Below are positions 45,224-54,734 of a DNA stretch of 54,734 nucleotides, one piece after another. Positions within the stretch are counted from its first letter, which is position 1. Each line of letters starts with the position of its first letter. The position numbers and the translations under genes were made by a program. The DNA comes from Staphylococcus argensis (GTDB taxonomy: Bacteria; Bacillota; Bacilli; Staphylococcales; Staphylococcaceae). The notes under the pieces are model-generated. The model searched no databases. It worked only from the letters and a program-made list of their open reading frames with translations, and was not told the origin of the DNA. The stretch is taken from positions 323,232 through 377,965 of the forward strand of contig NZ_PPPX01000011.1 of NCBI RefSeq assembly GCF_002902305.1, given 5' to 3'.

Positions 45224-47617
45224 ATGGCTGGAAGAACTGAAACGCTCACACTGGGTATCGAAGGTATGAGTTGCGCAGCATGTTCAAATCGTATCGAGAA
45301 GAATTTAAACAAGCTTGAAGACGTGGAAGCGAATGTGAATTTGTCTACTGAACAAGCGACGATCACCTATCCTAAACGCGAATACACGCTCAACGATTTC
45401 GTTCAAACTATAGAGAAGACAGGTTATTACGTCATTACAGATTCTACTGAACTTGCTGTGTCAGGGATGACCTGTGCGGCTTGTTCGAGCCGTATTAAGA
45501 AAGTGCTTAACAAGATGCCTGGCGTGGCTGAAGCTAACGTGAACCTAACGACAGAGAAAGCTCGGGTCGATTACGTTCCTGCTCAATATGATGTGCGTGA
45601 TCTCATCGCTCGCATCCAACAGCTAGGTTACGATGCCGAACTTGAATCCGATGAACAATCTACTGAAAGCGATCGTAAGCAGCGTGAACTCCGTCATAAA
45701 GCGATTAAACTCGTCGTATCAGCTATCATTACGCTACCGTTACTCTTAACGATGTTAACGCATCTCTTCGGTGTCGAGTTACCTCACCTGTTGATGAATC
45801 CGTATTTCCAACTTGTACTTGCGAGTCTCGTGCAGTTTGGTATAGGTTGGCAGTTCTATACTGGCGCTTATAAAAGTCTGCGTAGTGGCTCAGCTAATAT
45901 GGATGTCCTCGTCGCTTTGGGAACGAGCGCGGCCTATTTCTATAGCTTGTATGAAACGATCGTTTGGATCCTTCATCCACAAACGACGCCACACCTCTAT
46001 TATGAAACGAGTGCGGTGTTAATCACCCTCATTTTACTCGGAAAGTACTTAGAGGCACGTGCGAAATCGCAAACGACATCAGCATTAACACAACTGCTCA
46101 ACTTGCAGGCGAAAGAAGCGCGTCTCATAGATAACGGAGAAGAACGCATGGTCCCAGTCGATCAGTTACAAGTGGGTCAAACGCTCAAAGTCAAACCTGG
46201 TGAAAGCGTCCCGGTAGACGGTGTCGTATTAAGTGGTGAAACAACGGTGGATGAATCGATGCTTACAGGAGAATCCATGCCTATTCACAAATCTACAGAT
46301 GACGAGGTCGTCGGTGGCACGATGAACCAGAATGGCACGTTCACGATGCGGACGACACATGTCGGAAAGGATACTGCCCTCGCTTCTATCGTTAAGACCG
46401 TGGAAGCTGCCCAGGGTTCGAAAGCGCCGATTCAACGTTTGGCAGATAAGATTTCTGGTTACTTTGTACCTATCGTCGTGTCGATTGCTGTCCTCACTTT
46501 CTTATTCTGGATCACGTTGGTTAACTTCGGCGATGTGGAAGCTGCCTTAATCGCTGGCATCTCTGTGCTTGTCATTGCCTGTCCTTGTGCGCTCGGTTTA
46601 GCGACGCCGACGTCAATTATGGTAGGTACTGGTAAAGCAGCCGAATCTGGCATTCTCTTTAAAGGTGGAGAGTTTGTCGAACAAGCGCATGATATTAATA
46701 CACTCGTGTTAGATAAAACGGGCACGCTAACGCACGGCAAACCGGAAGTGACATCTTATACAGGCGATAGCGAAACGCTTCAACTTATCGCAAGCTTGGA
46801 ACAACAATCTGAGCATCCGCTTGCGACAGCGATAGTGGATGATGCGAAAGCTTCTGGTGTATCGCTCATGAACCCTACTGAATTCAAAGCAATACCCGGA
46901 CGCGGTATCCAAGGTCGTGTCGATGATCACTCAATTCACGTGGGCAATCGTCAACTTTTACAAGAACAAGGCGTCGAAGTGGCGCAATCAGACTTAGCTG
47001 ACGTTGAAGCATCTGAAAGTCAAGCTCAAACGACGATGCTCATCGCTGTAGATGGTACGTACCGAGGCTATATCGCTGTAGCTGACCCGATTAAAAGCTC
47101 TGCCCGGTCCGCGATTGAACAGCTCAACGTTATGGGCGTCGAAGTCATGATGCTGACGGGCGATAACTCCAAAGTGGCTCAAGCGATTGCCCAAGAAGCA
47201 GGTATCGATGATGTAATTGCAGAAGTGAAACCAGAAGATAAAGCGAATCAAATTCAAGCTTTACAATCACAAGGTAAGAAAGTGGCAATGGTCGGTGACG
47301 GTATCAATGACGCCCCTGCTTTAGTGCAAGCAGATATTGGTATTGCAATTGGCACAGGTACTGAAGTGGCAATTGAAGCTGCCGATATTACAATTATGGG
47401 TGACGACCTTCACCTCTTGCCTCAAGCAGTACGCGCGAGTCGCTCAACGATTCGCAACATTCGTCAGAACTTGTTCTGGGCGCTAGGTTACAATGTGGCA
47501 GGTATTCCTATCGCTGCATGTGGCTTACTTGCGCCATGGGTTGCAGGTCTCGCGATGGCGTTAAGCTCAGTTAGTGTGGTGACCAACGCTTTACGTTTAA
47601 AACGTATGAAATTATAG
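45224..47617 (+). CDS. copA: copper-exporting P1B-ATPase
   Basis: A 797-aa Cu(I) pump. Two N-terminal heavy-metal domains carry GMSCAAC (Cys17, Cys20) and GMTCAAC (Cys84, Cys87). After the first helices come the actuator TGES, the copper-binding CPC ([12 protein letters not shown]), the phosphorylation motif DKTGTLTHG, the HP locus SEHPLA, and the ATP-binding [10 protein letters not shown]. It exports copper and gives copper tolerance. Copper-regulated by the operator at 45157. copZ follows 34 bp later. Confidence 0.96.
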   Translation: MAGRTETLTLGIEGMSCAACSNRIEKNLNKLEDVEANVNLSTEQATITYPKREYTLNDFVQTIEKTGYYVITDSTELAVSGMTCAACSSRIKKVLNKMPGVAEANVNLTTEKARVDYVPAQYDVRDLIARIQQLGYDAELESDEQSTESDRKQRELRHKAIKLVVSAIITLPLLLTMLTHLFGVELPHLLMNPYFQLVLASLVQFGIGWQFYTGAYKSLRSGSANMDVLVALGTSAAYFYSLYETIVWILHPQTTPHLYYETSAVLITLILLGKYLEARAKSQTTSALTQLLNLQAKEARLIDNGEERMVPVDQLQVGQTLKVKPGESVPVDGVVLSGETTVDESMLTGESMPIHKSTDDEVVGGTMNQNGTFTMRTTHVGKDTALASIVKTVEAAQGSKAPIQRLADKISGYFVPIVVSIAVLTFLFWITLVNFGDVEAALIAGISVLVIACPCALGLATPTSIMVGTGKAAESGILFKGGEFVEQAHDINTLVLDKTGTLTHGKPEVTSYTGDSETLQLIASLEQQSEHPLATAIVDDAKASGVSLMNPTEFKAIPGRGIQGRVDDHSIHVGNRQLLQEQGVEVAQSDLADVEASESQAQTTMLIAVDGTYRGYIAVADPIKSSARSAIEQLNVMGVEVMMLTGDNSKVAQAIAQEAGIDDVIAEVKPEDKANQIQALQSQGKKVAMVGDGINDAPALVQADIGIAIGTGTEVAIEAADITIMGDDLHLLPQAVRASRSTIRNIRQNLFWALGYNVAGIPIAACGLLAPWVAGLAMALSSVSVVTNALRLKRMKL

Positions 47618-47651
47618 TAAGAAGTATAGACTAGTAGAAGGAGACGATAAG

Positions 47652-47861
47652 ATGGCTAACCAAACAATTCAAGTTGAAGGTATGAGCTGTGAACATTGTA
47701 AAAATGCGGTAGAAACTGCATTGATAGATTTAGATGGCGTATCTCAAGCTGAAGTCAGTTTAGAACAAGGTCAAGTTAATGTTGATTACGATGATAGTAA
47801 AGTTGACTTTGAAGATATGAGAGATGCGATTGAAGATCAAGGTTATGATGTGAACGCTTAA
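47652..47861 (+). CDS. copZ: copper chaperone
   Basis: A 69-aa heavy-metal-associated domain with GMSCEHC (Cys13, Cys16) that delivers Cu(I) to CopA. AGAAGGAG-ACGATAAG precedes ATG. It forms an operon with copA and ends at a strong terminator. Confidence 0.95.
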   Translation: MANQTIQVEGMSCEHCKNAVETALIDLDGVSQAEVSLEQGQVNVDYDDSKVDFEDMRDAIEDQGYDVNA

Positions 47862-47868
47862 TTGAAAG

Positions 47869-47907
47869 AAAGCTGGCGGAGAGATTGCTTCTTCTGCCAG
47901 CTTTTTC
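47869..47907. terminator. terminator between copZ and ddh
   Basis: AAAGCTGGCGGA (47869-47880) pairs with TTCTGCCAGCTTT (about 47892-47904), followed by TT; it can end transcription from both convergent genes. Confidence 0.85.
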
Positions 47908-47915
47908 TATTGGAT

Positions 47916-48914
47916 TTAATTCACTCTAAACGGCGTGTCTCCTGTTTGAATCACTTGAAGCGTAGCAACGAGTGCATCGACAATGAGATTCTTCACTGCC
48001 GCATCAGTATAGAATGCAATATGTGGTGACACGAGAACGTCTGGACGTTCAATTAAATGTACGAGTGTGTCATCTTGCAGTTCAGTACCACGCTGATCGC
48101 TTGGGAACAACCCTTTTTCACCCTCATAAGTGTCTAACGCTGCGCCTGCGATATGACCACTATCTAAATGTGTCAACAATGCTTGTGTCTCAACGACAGA
48201 ACCACGTGCACAGTTAATGAAATAAGCGCCCTCTTTAAATGCTTTAAACACATTATCATTAAATAAGTAGTGATTGTCAGCACTGCCAGGAACATGCACT
48301 GTTACAATATCAGCATCTCGCACCGCTTCTTCAAGCGACGATTGATAGTCAACGAACTCAGAAAGTGCGTCATCCGGCTCTAAATCATAGCCTACGACAC
48401 GCGCATTAAACCCTTTCGCAAAGATTTCTGCCACTTGACTGCCAATGCGTCCTATTCCGATCACCGCTACAGTTAAATCTTGAATTGAACGCGACATGAT
48501 AGACGGTTCCCAACGAAAGTCATAATTCGCTGTCTTCGTTTGGAGTGCCGGTGTCTTTCGTACCAAGTTCAACGCCTGCATCACAGTATATTCGGCGATG
48601 GAGCGTGGTGAATACGAAGGCACATTTGTGATGATGATGTCATATTTGCGGGCTAAGTCTAAATCTAAGAAATCGTAACCTGCGCTACGTTGGGCCAATT
48701 GCTTAATGCCAAACTCATTTAGCTTTTGAAAAACTGTTTCACTCAAAGGAATTTGTTGTGAAATTGAGACCCCATCATAGCCTTGTACCGTTTCCACATT
48801 ATCATCGTTTAAAATCTCAGCCGTTTCTTCTATTTCTACATTATGCTTCGTCTTCCATTCATCAATAAAAGGTCGATCTTCAGGCCTTACTCCAAATAAT
48901 TTAATTGTTGTCAT
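47916..48914 (-). CDS. ddh: D-lactate dehydrogenase
   Basis: A 332-aa D-2-hydroxyacid dehydrogenase interconverting pyruvate and D-lactate. The NAD motif is VIGIGRIGSQVAEIF (about 149-163), the catalytic arginine is in INCARGSVVE, and the acid/base pair is in the E and H of VSPHIAFYT. Same order as in S. aureus (copA-copZ-ddh-aminotransferase). GGGAG precedes ATG. Confidence 0.9.
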   Translation of the reverse strand: MTTIKLFGVRPEDRPFIDEWKTKHNVEIEETAEILNDDNVETVQGYDGVSISQQIPLSETVFQKLNEFGIKQLAQRSAGYDFLDLDLARKYDIIITNVPSYSPRSIAEYTVMQALNLVRKTPALQTKTANYDFRWEPSIMSRSIQDLTVAVIGIGRIGSQVAEIFAKGFNARVVGYDLEPDDALSEFVDYQSSLEEAVRDADIVTVHVPGSADNHYLFNDNVFKAFKEGAYFINCARGSVVETQALLTHLDSGHIAGAALDTYEGEKGLFPSDQRGTELQDDTLVHLIERPDVLVSPHIAFYTDAAVKNLIVDALVATLQVIQTGDTPFRVN

Positions 48915-48935
48915 GAATCATTCTCCCATCTTTAA

Positions 48936-50096
48936 TTATTGTTGATACAGTGGTGCTAACGAACCGAGGCGTTCCATTGCTTCATCTAACTGAGCATCTT
49001 CGAGCGCGAGCGATACGCGTATATAATGGCGCCCATTCTCACCAAATGGTATGCCAGGCGCTACGAGTATCGATTGTTCTTGTAACAAATATTGTACAAA
49101 CGCTTCTCCATCGTAACCTTTCGGCGTCGGTAGCCAAATGAAAATACCACCTTTCATTGGCTCAAACGGGATGCCACTTTCTCGTAGTTTTAGTTCGACA
49201 TTATCTCTCCGGCGCTTAAACTTAGCGTTCTGTTCGAGTAAGAAATCATCGCAATGATTAAGGGCATATGTGGTCGCATCTTGTAAAGCACCAAACATAC
49301 CTGCATGCGTGTGTGTCTGATATTTCTTTAATGCTGCAATCATAGTTTTATTTCCTACAGCGAAGCCCACACGAAAGCCTGACATATTAAACCCTTTTGA
49401 TAAGGAGAAGATTTCGATTGCGACATCTTTGGCGCCCTCTACTTGTAGTATGCTAGGGTTCGGCGCATCGAAACCAAAGGCGCTATAGGCAAAGTCATGC
49501 ACGATACGCGTTGGGGTATTTTTAAAAAGCTGAACAGCTTCCTCAAACGTTTCAAGTGTCGCCACAGAACCTGTAGGATTGTTCGGATAGGTTAAATAAA
49601 CGAGCTTCGTATTGGACAGGATGTCTGAAGATACACACGTCCAATCTGGTAAGTAATGCGGTGGCTCAAGTTGAAGTGGTACAGGAATAGCATCTGCCAA
49701 TAGCACGCCAGCCAGGTAATCGGTGTAACCTGGATCCGGTAACAACACGTTCTCTCCAGGATTTACGATACTCGTAGGTAAGCCGACAAGCCCATTCTTC
49801 GTGCCGTATAAGATACAAACTTCCTCTTCAGGACCTAAGTCAACGTCATAATGCCGTTTGTAGAATTGTACGATGGCTTGTTTAAAGGTCGCTTTACCGT
49901 GAAAGGCGCCATACTTTTGATTCTCAGGTTGATATAACGCCTCGGCAAATGTATCAAGAATACCGCGTGGCGTCTCCCCATCAGGTACACCTACCGCCAT
50001 ATTAATCAACGGTAGCGGGCCATGTTTCACTTCCTGCCCCATCGTCTTACCAAAGTAACTATCGGGTACTCGTGCTAATCGTCGTGAATACTCCAT
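48936..50096 (-). CDS. class I/II PLP aminotransferase
   Basis: A 386-aa fold-type I aminotransferase of the aspartate aminotransferase superfamily. Seen: NPTGSVAT (substrate loop), the PLP-lysine in SLSKGFNMSGFRVGFAVGN (Lys in SLSK), and the C-terminal arginine in GRHYIRVSLAL. The gene is 21 bp upstream of ddh in the same direction, so they form an operon, and this linkage is also found in S. aureus. Substrate is unknown. GAGGAGG precedes ATG. Confidence 0.87.
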   Translation of the reverse strand: MEYSRRLARVPDSYFGKTMGQEVKHGPLPLINMAVGVPDGETPRGILDTFAEALYQPENQKYGAFHGKATFKQAIVQFYKRHYDVDLGPEEEVCILYGTKNGLVGLPTSIVNPGENVLLPDPGYTDYLAGVLLADAIPVPLQLEPPHYLPDWTCVSSDILSNTKLVYLTYPNNPTGSVATLETFEEAVQLFKNTPTRIVHDFAYSAFGFDAPNPSILQVEGAKDVAIEIFSLSKGFNMSGFRVGFAVGNKTMIAALKKYQTHTHAGMFGALQDATTYALNHCDDFLLEQNAKFKRRRDNVELKLRESGIPFEPMKGGIFIWLPTPKGYDGEAFVQYLLQEQSILVAPGIPFGENGRHYIRVSLALEDAQLDEAMERLGSLAPLYQQ

Positions 50097-50357
50097 TTAT
50101 CAGCCTCCTCACTGTTGTTGTAGGTAGTCAAATAGCTACGGTGATAAATTTCAGAATATTAAGTAATATTTTACCAGACTTTGATCTATTCGAGTAGTAG
50201 CAATATTACCTTTTTCAATAAAATGTGTGATGATAGCTCTAACGTACGACTGAGGAGGGGGAAGGCACACTACATGGACTCGCTAAAAAAGATACACCCT
50301 ATTGATCTCCACTACAAGTTTAACAATACTTCTCACCCGAATCCTCGCAAAATAAAA

Positions 50358-50381
50358 AAGTCGCCTCATGAGAGACGACTT
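50358..50381 (-). terminator. terminator of isaA-like gene
   Basis: AAGTCGCCTC (50358-50367) pairs with GAGACGACTT (50372-50381) with one mismatch; on the minus strand TTTTTTATTTT follows. The rest of 50097-50357 shows the aminotransferase promoter region only. Confidence 0.8.
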
Positions 50382-50394
50382 GAATGTTCTCGGC

Positions 50395-51147
50395 TTAGTA
50401 CCAACCATTGTTGTTACGGAAATTAATTGCGTTATCGATTGAACCGTAACGTTGGTTAACGTAGTTTAAGAAACCTTTCGTTTGTTGAGCTACTGAACCT
50501 TTACCCCAAGCTTCTTTAGTTTGACCTAAACCGCTGTAACCGTATGGGTTTACGATGTTTGGATTACCACCTGATTCAGGCATGATGATTGAGTTCCATG
50601 CTGCTTCAGTACCACCGTTAGCTAAGAATTGCGCTTTCACTGAACCACCTGAAGTAGATGCAGATGATGTTGAAGTTTGCGCAGTTGAGTAACCATGGTA
50701 AGAAGATGTTGAACCAGAGTTAGTGCTGTAGTTTGAAGTTTGTGGTGCAGAAACAGCTTGAACGTTAGTATTGCTTGATTGTTGTGTATAACCACCAGTG
50801 TTCATGCTAGACTCTGTATAAGATTGTGTTGAGTAATTAGCTGTTGGTGCTGAGTAGAATGAAGTTTGTGCTGAACCTTGGCCAGCTACCTCATAACTCC
50901 ATGACCAAGTTGAACCATTAGAAGTGAAGTTAAAGTCATAACCTTCATATGTGAAATGGTAGTCGTAAGCACCTTCTTGAATTGGTGCAGCGTTTAATTG
51001 TTCAGGGTGATTTAAAGCTAAGTCAGCTAAATGTGCTTTATCAATATTTAATTCAGAAGCGTGTGCTTCGTTATGTCCGTCTACTAATGAGTAACCTGCT
51101 ACTCCTAATGCTACTGTTAAAGATGATGCTAAGATTGTCTTCTTCAT
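50395..51147 (-). CDS. isaA: IsaA-like secreted lytic transglycosylase
   Basis: A 250-aa secreted cell-wall hydrolase. The signal peptide [20 protein letters not shown] ends at AHA (about 28-30). Residues 31-90 match the IsaA/SceD N-terminal domain ([32 protein letters not shown]). A low-complexity Ser/Thr/Gln linker covers about 91-170. The C-terminal domain ([20 protein letters not shown]) carries the catalytic glutamate of PESGG, but its tail [15 protein letters not shown] differs from that of S. aureus IsaA. It cleaves peptidoglycan glycan strands and is normally under WalRK. Confidence 0.82.
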   Translation of the reverse strand: MKKTILASSLTVALGVAGYSLVDGHNEAHASELNIDKAHLADLALNHPEQLNAAPIQEGAYDYHFTYEGYDFNFTSNGSTWSWSYEVAGQGSAQTSFYSAPTANYSTQSYTESSMNTGGYTQQSSNTNVQAVSAPQTSNYSTNSGSTSSYHGYSTAQTSTSSASTSGGSVKAQFLANGGTEAAWNSIIMPESGGNPNIVNPYGYSGLGQTKEAWGKGSVAQQTKGFLNYVNQRYGSIDNAINFRNNNGWY

Positions 51148-51550
51148 AATTAAAAAAGGCCTCCAAGTATTTAATCTTTTATATTCTAAATTATTATATT
51201 CGTTGTGCTAGTTTGTGTTTGGTAAGTCTTATTTTGACCATACTCAATATACCACAGTAATGAGGCAGTTTTATTACGGTACCTTAACAAAAAGTTACAA
51301 TAACGTTTTTAAACTGTAACACGAGAATCATTTTGCGTCACAATGTAATAAAGTTAAAATAGATCGCTCTTCAACCAGACTAGATTTTATAAGGTCTCAA
51401 TACTGTCATCACAGTTTTTAATAGAACAATCTTATTGTTACAAGACATCATTCTGTTACACAACTGTAATATCCCAATTACTTAAAATAATTATCTTCTA
51501 TCTACCCCGCTTGCAATGTAAGGAAATTAAACGAAATACGCAATATGTAA
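51148..51550. promoter_or_regulatory. long upstream region of isaA-like gene with WalR-like box
   Basis: TGTTAC-N5-TGTAAT at 51454-51470 fits the WalR consensus TGTWAH-N5-TGTWAH exactly. It lies about 307 bp upstream of the start. More TGTAAC/GTTACA half-sites occur near 51293-51320 and 51437. IsaA is a known WalR target in S. aureus. The region is otherwise AT-rich with no ORF. Confidence 0.55.
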
Positions 51551-51554
51551 AAAG

Positions 51555-51593
51555 AGCACTTCGTCGACTTTCCTTGAAAATCAACGAAGTGCT
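51555..51593 (-). terminator. terminator of IIC-like gene
   Basis: AGCACTTCGT (51555-51564) and ACGAAGTGCT (51584-51593) form a perfect 10-bp stem; CTTTTTAC follows on the minus strand. Confidence 0.85.
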
Positions 51594-51615
51594 GTGGGTT
51601 ACTCCAATTCAACGC

Positions 51616-52659
51616 TTACAATTCGAACTTATAAATATCATTCGTATAGAGCTTCAATACTTTTACGTAGAAGAGGTTGATCAACCAACCAAAGAAGAAC
51701 GGAATCACAAAGAACGCGATGAAGACTAAGATACCAGACACGATTGGCGGGTGCTCTAAGAATCGAAATGCGTTAATTGGACCAATCAAACCGATAATAC
51801 CGAAACCGGCAGATTCTTTCGTACCTCCAGTACCGATGAGTGCGCCACCTAAACCAGTGATGATCGCATTCGTAAATACGGGCAGTAGCATAATTGGGTG
51901 TTTGATCATGTTAGGTAACATCATTTTTACACCCCCAAGGAAGATCGTAAGTGGCACACCTGCACGATTCACTTTCATCGTACCCCATACGAGTACCGCT
52001 TCAGCCGCAACTACGCCCATCGACGCTGAACCTGCAGCAAGACCGTTAATTCCGATAGCCAATGAAATCGCAACGGTCGATAATGGCGAAATAATGATGA
52101 AACTGTAGGACAGTGCGATTAAGATTGACATGAGAATCGGCTGTAATTCTGTAAAATGATTAATCATCTGACCGATACTTGTCGTAATATAGCGTACATA
52201 CGGTAGTGTGAGTAATCCTAAGAAACCTGCGCCGCCACCAGCGATAATCGGTAGGAAAATGAGACCTAAACTGCCGACACGCTCACCAATGATTAAAATA
52301 ATCAGTACCGCAATCCCTGCAGTAATAATCGCATTGATCAAATCGCCTACTCCGGCTAGAACCCATACTTGTCCTTTCAATTGCGCAACGCCGCTCCCAA
52401 CAAAGGTAGCACTTGCCACTACAACCGTCGCCAGTGGATTCAATTTAAATTTGATTGCGATGGCTGTACCGATTAAAGCTGGAATCGTAAATTGGATGCT
52501 TTGAACGATGTGTAACAAATTTAAGAAGAAAGGATATTTCGGTGCTAACGCCTTAAAGATTTCTCCTAATATTGCATTGGGGATTAACCCTGCTAAGATT
52601 GCGATGGCTACCCCCGATAGTAAATTATTTCCGAATGTTTTGATGCTCATATGCTTCAT
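51616..52659 (-). CDS. PTS IIC-like membrane transporter
   Basis: A 347-aa polytopic protein with about ten hydrophobic segments, opening MKHMSIKTFGNNLLSGVAIA and containing GGVKMMLPNMIKHPIMLLPV, typical of a stand-alone PTS EIIC-like family of Firmicutes. No IIA or IIB domain is attached or next to it, so its phosphotransfer partner and sugar are unknown. The ATG at 52659 follows GGAGGA by seven bases; five codons upstream are less likely. Confidence 0.72.
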   Translation of the reverse strand: MKHMSIKTFGNNLLSGVAIAILAGLIPNAILGEIFKALAPKYPFFLNLLHIVQSIQFTIPALIGTAIAIKFKLNPLATVVVASATFVGSGVAQLKGQVWVLAGVGDLINAIITAGIAVLIILIIGERVGSLGLIFLPIIAGGGAGFLGLLTLPYVRYITTSIGQMINHFTELQPILMSILIALSYSFIIISPLSTVAISLAIGINGLAAGSASMGVVAAEAVLVWGTMKVNRAGVPLTIFLGGVKMMLPNMIKHPIMLLPVFTNAIITGLGGALIGTGGTKESAGFGIIGLIGPINAFRFLEHPPIVSGILVFIAFFVIPFFFGWLINLFYVKVLKLYTNDIYKFEL

Positions 52660-53016
52660 AGATGTCTCCTCCATTAATTAAATAATATTAACTATACCAC
52701 AGGTTCACAATTTTCAGAATATTAATTTTGAAAGTTTTTCTATTTTCTTTAAAAAGCACACCGTTTCCTTCACCATTCTCTGCTCTTATAACCTCAAAAT
52801 AGATAGTTTATTTATACGTTGCACACTTACATGTTTTAACATTTGTATACAGTGGAAAATATATTAAGCATATGAGAATTAAGTCATTCACTCTTTCTTC
52901 GCTACATACAACGAGAATTCAACGCATTGATGACTATAACGTTGGACGATTGAATCTTCTACATTCATCATTTTAACTTAAATCTTCAAATCACTAATAA
53001 TAAGGAGAGAATCACT
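52660..53016. other. intergenic between divergent transporter genes
   Basis: About 357 bp of AT-rich sequence between the IIC-like gene and the sodium symporter, expected to hold both promoters. Nothing else is recognised. Confidence 0.4.
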
Positions 53017-54609
53017 TTGAACTGGATATCGATTATACTCTTTATCATCGTCGTCGGTGGTGTCTCTGTTTACGCTTATGTACGTTCGAAACGTGTGAAC
53101 ACGGACAATACTGACGGTTTCTTTATGGGCGGCAGAAGTCTCACTGGTTTCACTGTCGCATCAACCATCATTATGACCAATCTTTCTACGGAACAGATTG
53201 TCAGTCAGAATGGTCAGAGTTACTCAGTTGGTATGGAAGTTATGGCGTGGGAAGTGACGGCTGCAGTTGCGGTTGTCTTACTCGCTTGGGTCTTCCTGCC
53301 TAAATATTTACGCTACGGCGTAACGACGATATCTGAATTTCTGGAAATGCGTTACGATGGCTTTACGAAAAAGCTCGTTTCCATACTCTTTATCATCACC
53401 TACGTGCTATCATTCCTACCGGTTGTCTTGTACTCCGGTTCGTTGGTGTTTAATAAAATGTTCCATGTCAGTGACTACCTTGGCGTCAGCAATAATACCG
53501 CAGTGATCATTATTTCGTCTGTCATCGGTATTATCGGCATTATTTATCTCTTTGTCGGCGGTTTGTCACTCAGTGCATTCAGCGACACTTTATATGGTAT
53601 CGCGCTCATCATCGGTGGTCTTGCCATTACCATCCTAGGTCTAGGTCATCTCGGCAACGGCAACTTCTTACACGGCTTCGACCACATTGTGCAACATACA
53701 CCAGAGAAATTGAACGGTTGGGGTGCTGTTGATTCTAGCGTCGTTCCTTGGCCAACGCTCTTCTTCGGTATGTTCTTTAACAACTTGTTCTTCTGGTGCG
53801 GGAACCAAATGATTGTTCAGAAGGCACTTGCTGCGAAGAACCTGAAAGAGTCCCAGAAAGGTGCGATTTACTTAAGTTTATTCAAAGTTTTCGGCCCTAT
53901 ATTCACAGTGATACCGGGTGTCATCGCATTTAACATGTTCGGCAGTCATATCAGTACGTCGGACAATGCTTTCCCGAAACTGTTGAGCACGGTGTTACCT
54001 GATTGGGCTTATGGCCTCTTCGGCGCTGTCATTTTTGGTGCCATCTTGAGTTCATTCGTCGGCTCACTCAACAGTACATCAACGCTCTTTACACTCGACT
54101 TTTACAAACCGCTAGTAGGTCGCAAGGCTTCAGATAAGCACGTGGCTATCGTCGGACATATTGCTACAGTGTTGATTGGTGCTATCGTGGTAATTATCGC
54201 GCCGTTGATCTCACTCTTCCCAAGTGGGTTATATGCGGTCGTACAGCAGTTTAACGGTATTTATAGCATGCCATTGCTGGTATTGATACTGGTTGGTTTC
54301 TTTGCTAAAAGGACTTCGAAACTCGGAGCCAAAGTAGCTTTAATCACACATATCGTGTTATACGGTGCTTTAACTTATTTCTTACCGCACGTTCATTATT
54401 TATATTTCTTTAGTGTGCTGTTCTTTGTTGATCTAATTATTATAATGATCTTCAATAAATTGAAACCATCAGATCACTTTGACTTGAAGGCCAATTACGC
54501 AAAGGTCGATATGACACCTTGGAAATATCGTTATATCGCAGGTGCTATCGTACTCTTGCTCGTAGTATTAAGCTACGTTATCTTCTCACCAATCGGATTA
54601 GCTAAGTAG
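53017..54609 (+). CDS. sodium:solute symporter family protein
   Basis: A 530-aa SSS-family carrier with about 13-14 helices. The sodium/substrate region of helix 1 (GRSLTGFTVASTIIMTNLST) and the ISEFLEMRYD loop typify the SglT-like sugar symporters. FVGSLNSTSTLFTLDFYKP near residue 350 carries the second sodium-site serines. The start is TTG nine bases after GGAG; no closer ATG exists. The substrate is probably a sugar or sialic-acid-like compound; no catabolic genes adjoin. Confidence 0.85.
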   Translation: MNWISIILFIIVVGGVSVYAYVRSKRVNTDNTDGFFMGGRSLTGFTVASTIIMTNLSTEQIVSQNGQSYSVGMEVMAWEVTAAVAVVLLAWVFLPKYLRYGVTTISEFLEMRYDGFTKKLVSILFIITYVLSFLPVVLYSGSLVFNKMFHVSDYLGVSNNTAVIIISSVIGIIGIIYLFVGGLSLSAFSDTLYGIALIIGGLAITILGLGHLGNGNFLHGFDHIVQHTPEKLNGWGAVDSSVVPWPTLFFGMFFNNLFFWCGNQMIVQKALAAKNLKESQKGAIYLSLFKVFGPIFTVIPGVIAFNMFGSHISTSDNAFPKLLSTVLPDWAYGLFGAVIFGAILSSFVGSLNSTSTLFTLDFYKPLVGRKASDKHVAIVGHIATVLIGAIVVIIAPLISLFPSGLYAVVQQFNGIYSMPLLVLILVGFFAKRTSKLGAKVALITHIVLYGALTYFLPHVHYLYFFSVLFFVDLIIIMIFNKLKPSDHFDLKANYAKVDMTPWKYRYIAGAIVLLLVVLSYVIFSPIGLAK

Positions 54610-54734
54610 GGGGAGCAGGACAGAAATCTATTTGATTTCGTTGTCCTGCCCCCGCGAGGATGGCTAGATTTCAAAAAAGGTGTAACCCTTTTTGAATTCA
54701 GACAGCTACCGCGTAATTGATTTGTTGAATAGAT
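54609..54734. repeat. double-hairpin intergenic element, second copy
   Basis: GGGGGAGCAGGACA (54609-54622) and TGTCCTGCCCCC (54642-54653), then GATTTCAAAAAAGG (54667-54680)/CCTTTTTGAATTC (54687-54699) around TGTAAC, then ACCGCGTAATTG. Same order and same AG bulge as 32425-32556. It touches the symporter stop codon and may act as its terminator; it runs off the window end. Confidence 0.7.

Noticed and set aside
50181..50426. 81-aa plus-strand ORF with an internal GGAGGGGG before an ATG
   Set aside because: It runs through the isaA terminator into the isaA 3' end; composition is not protein-like.

Overview
The window looks like chromosome of a coagulase-negative Staphylococcus. It is low-GC, with Shine-Dalgarno starts and the staphylococcal mvaS/mvaA/thiolase group, a cidR-cidABC locus, the copA-copZ-ddh-aminotransferase run, rocA, an IsaA-like secreted transglycosylase, YozE and a capBCA-type poly-gamma-glutamate operon. 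Species is not assigned.

Layout. 1-2.6 kb: a frameshifted class III aminotransferase and a YkvI-type permease. 2.9-7.4 kb (minus strand): a complete poly-gamma-glutamate capsule operon capB-capC-capA-capE-capD, including a 53-aa capE overlapping capA. 7.4-12.2 kb: an M20 deacylase and an alpha/beta hydrolase separated by long non-coding stretches holding palindromic elements and a four-unit tandem repeat. 12.2-17 kb: small metabolic genes (GNATs, thioredoxin-like, VOC protein, a D-cysteine desulfhydrase with an in-frame stop) and a YfcC-type carrier. 17-21 kb: cidR-cidA-cidB-cidC with a cre-like palindrome before cidA. 21-23 kb: yozE and an nhaC antiporter interrupted by TGA. 23.4-27.1 kb: the first steps of the mevalonate pathway as a divergon. 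27-35.5 kb: ogt, an MFS efflux pump, a small membrane protein, rocA, a BCCT carrier and a DUF1445 protein.

35.6-42.6 kb is a visibly AT-richer accessory island on the minus strand. Two small helical LXG-partner proteins lead into a 508-aa LXG toxin with a glycine-rich hydrophobic domain (TspA-like, type VII secreted). A tandem array of five DUF443 (TsaI-like) membrane immunity paralogs and a DUF4176 gene follow. A sixth, decayed DUF443 gene lies upstream. Only the copy next to the toxin has a normal ATG. The other four array copies have ATT or ATC (no ATG/GTG/TTG) where translation should begin, behind good Shine-Dalgarno sequences; one of these is also broken internally. The secretion machinery itself is not in the window.

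42.9-54.7 kb: sugar O-acetyltransferase, SDR, CsoR-type operator with copA-copZ, D-lactate dehydrogenase, aminotransferase, isaA-like gene with a WalR-like box, a PTS IIC-type membrane protein and a sodium:solute symporter.

Three metabolic genes (aminotransferase, D-cysteine desulfhydrase, NhaC) are each broken by one apparent point lesion, which could be real decay or sequence error. Two families of intergenic palindromes recur with base-paired changes between copies, and one family has a member inserted in the loop of the other.
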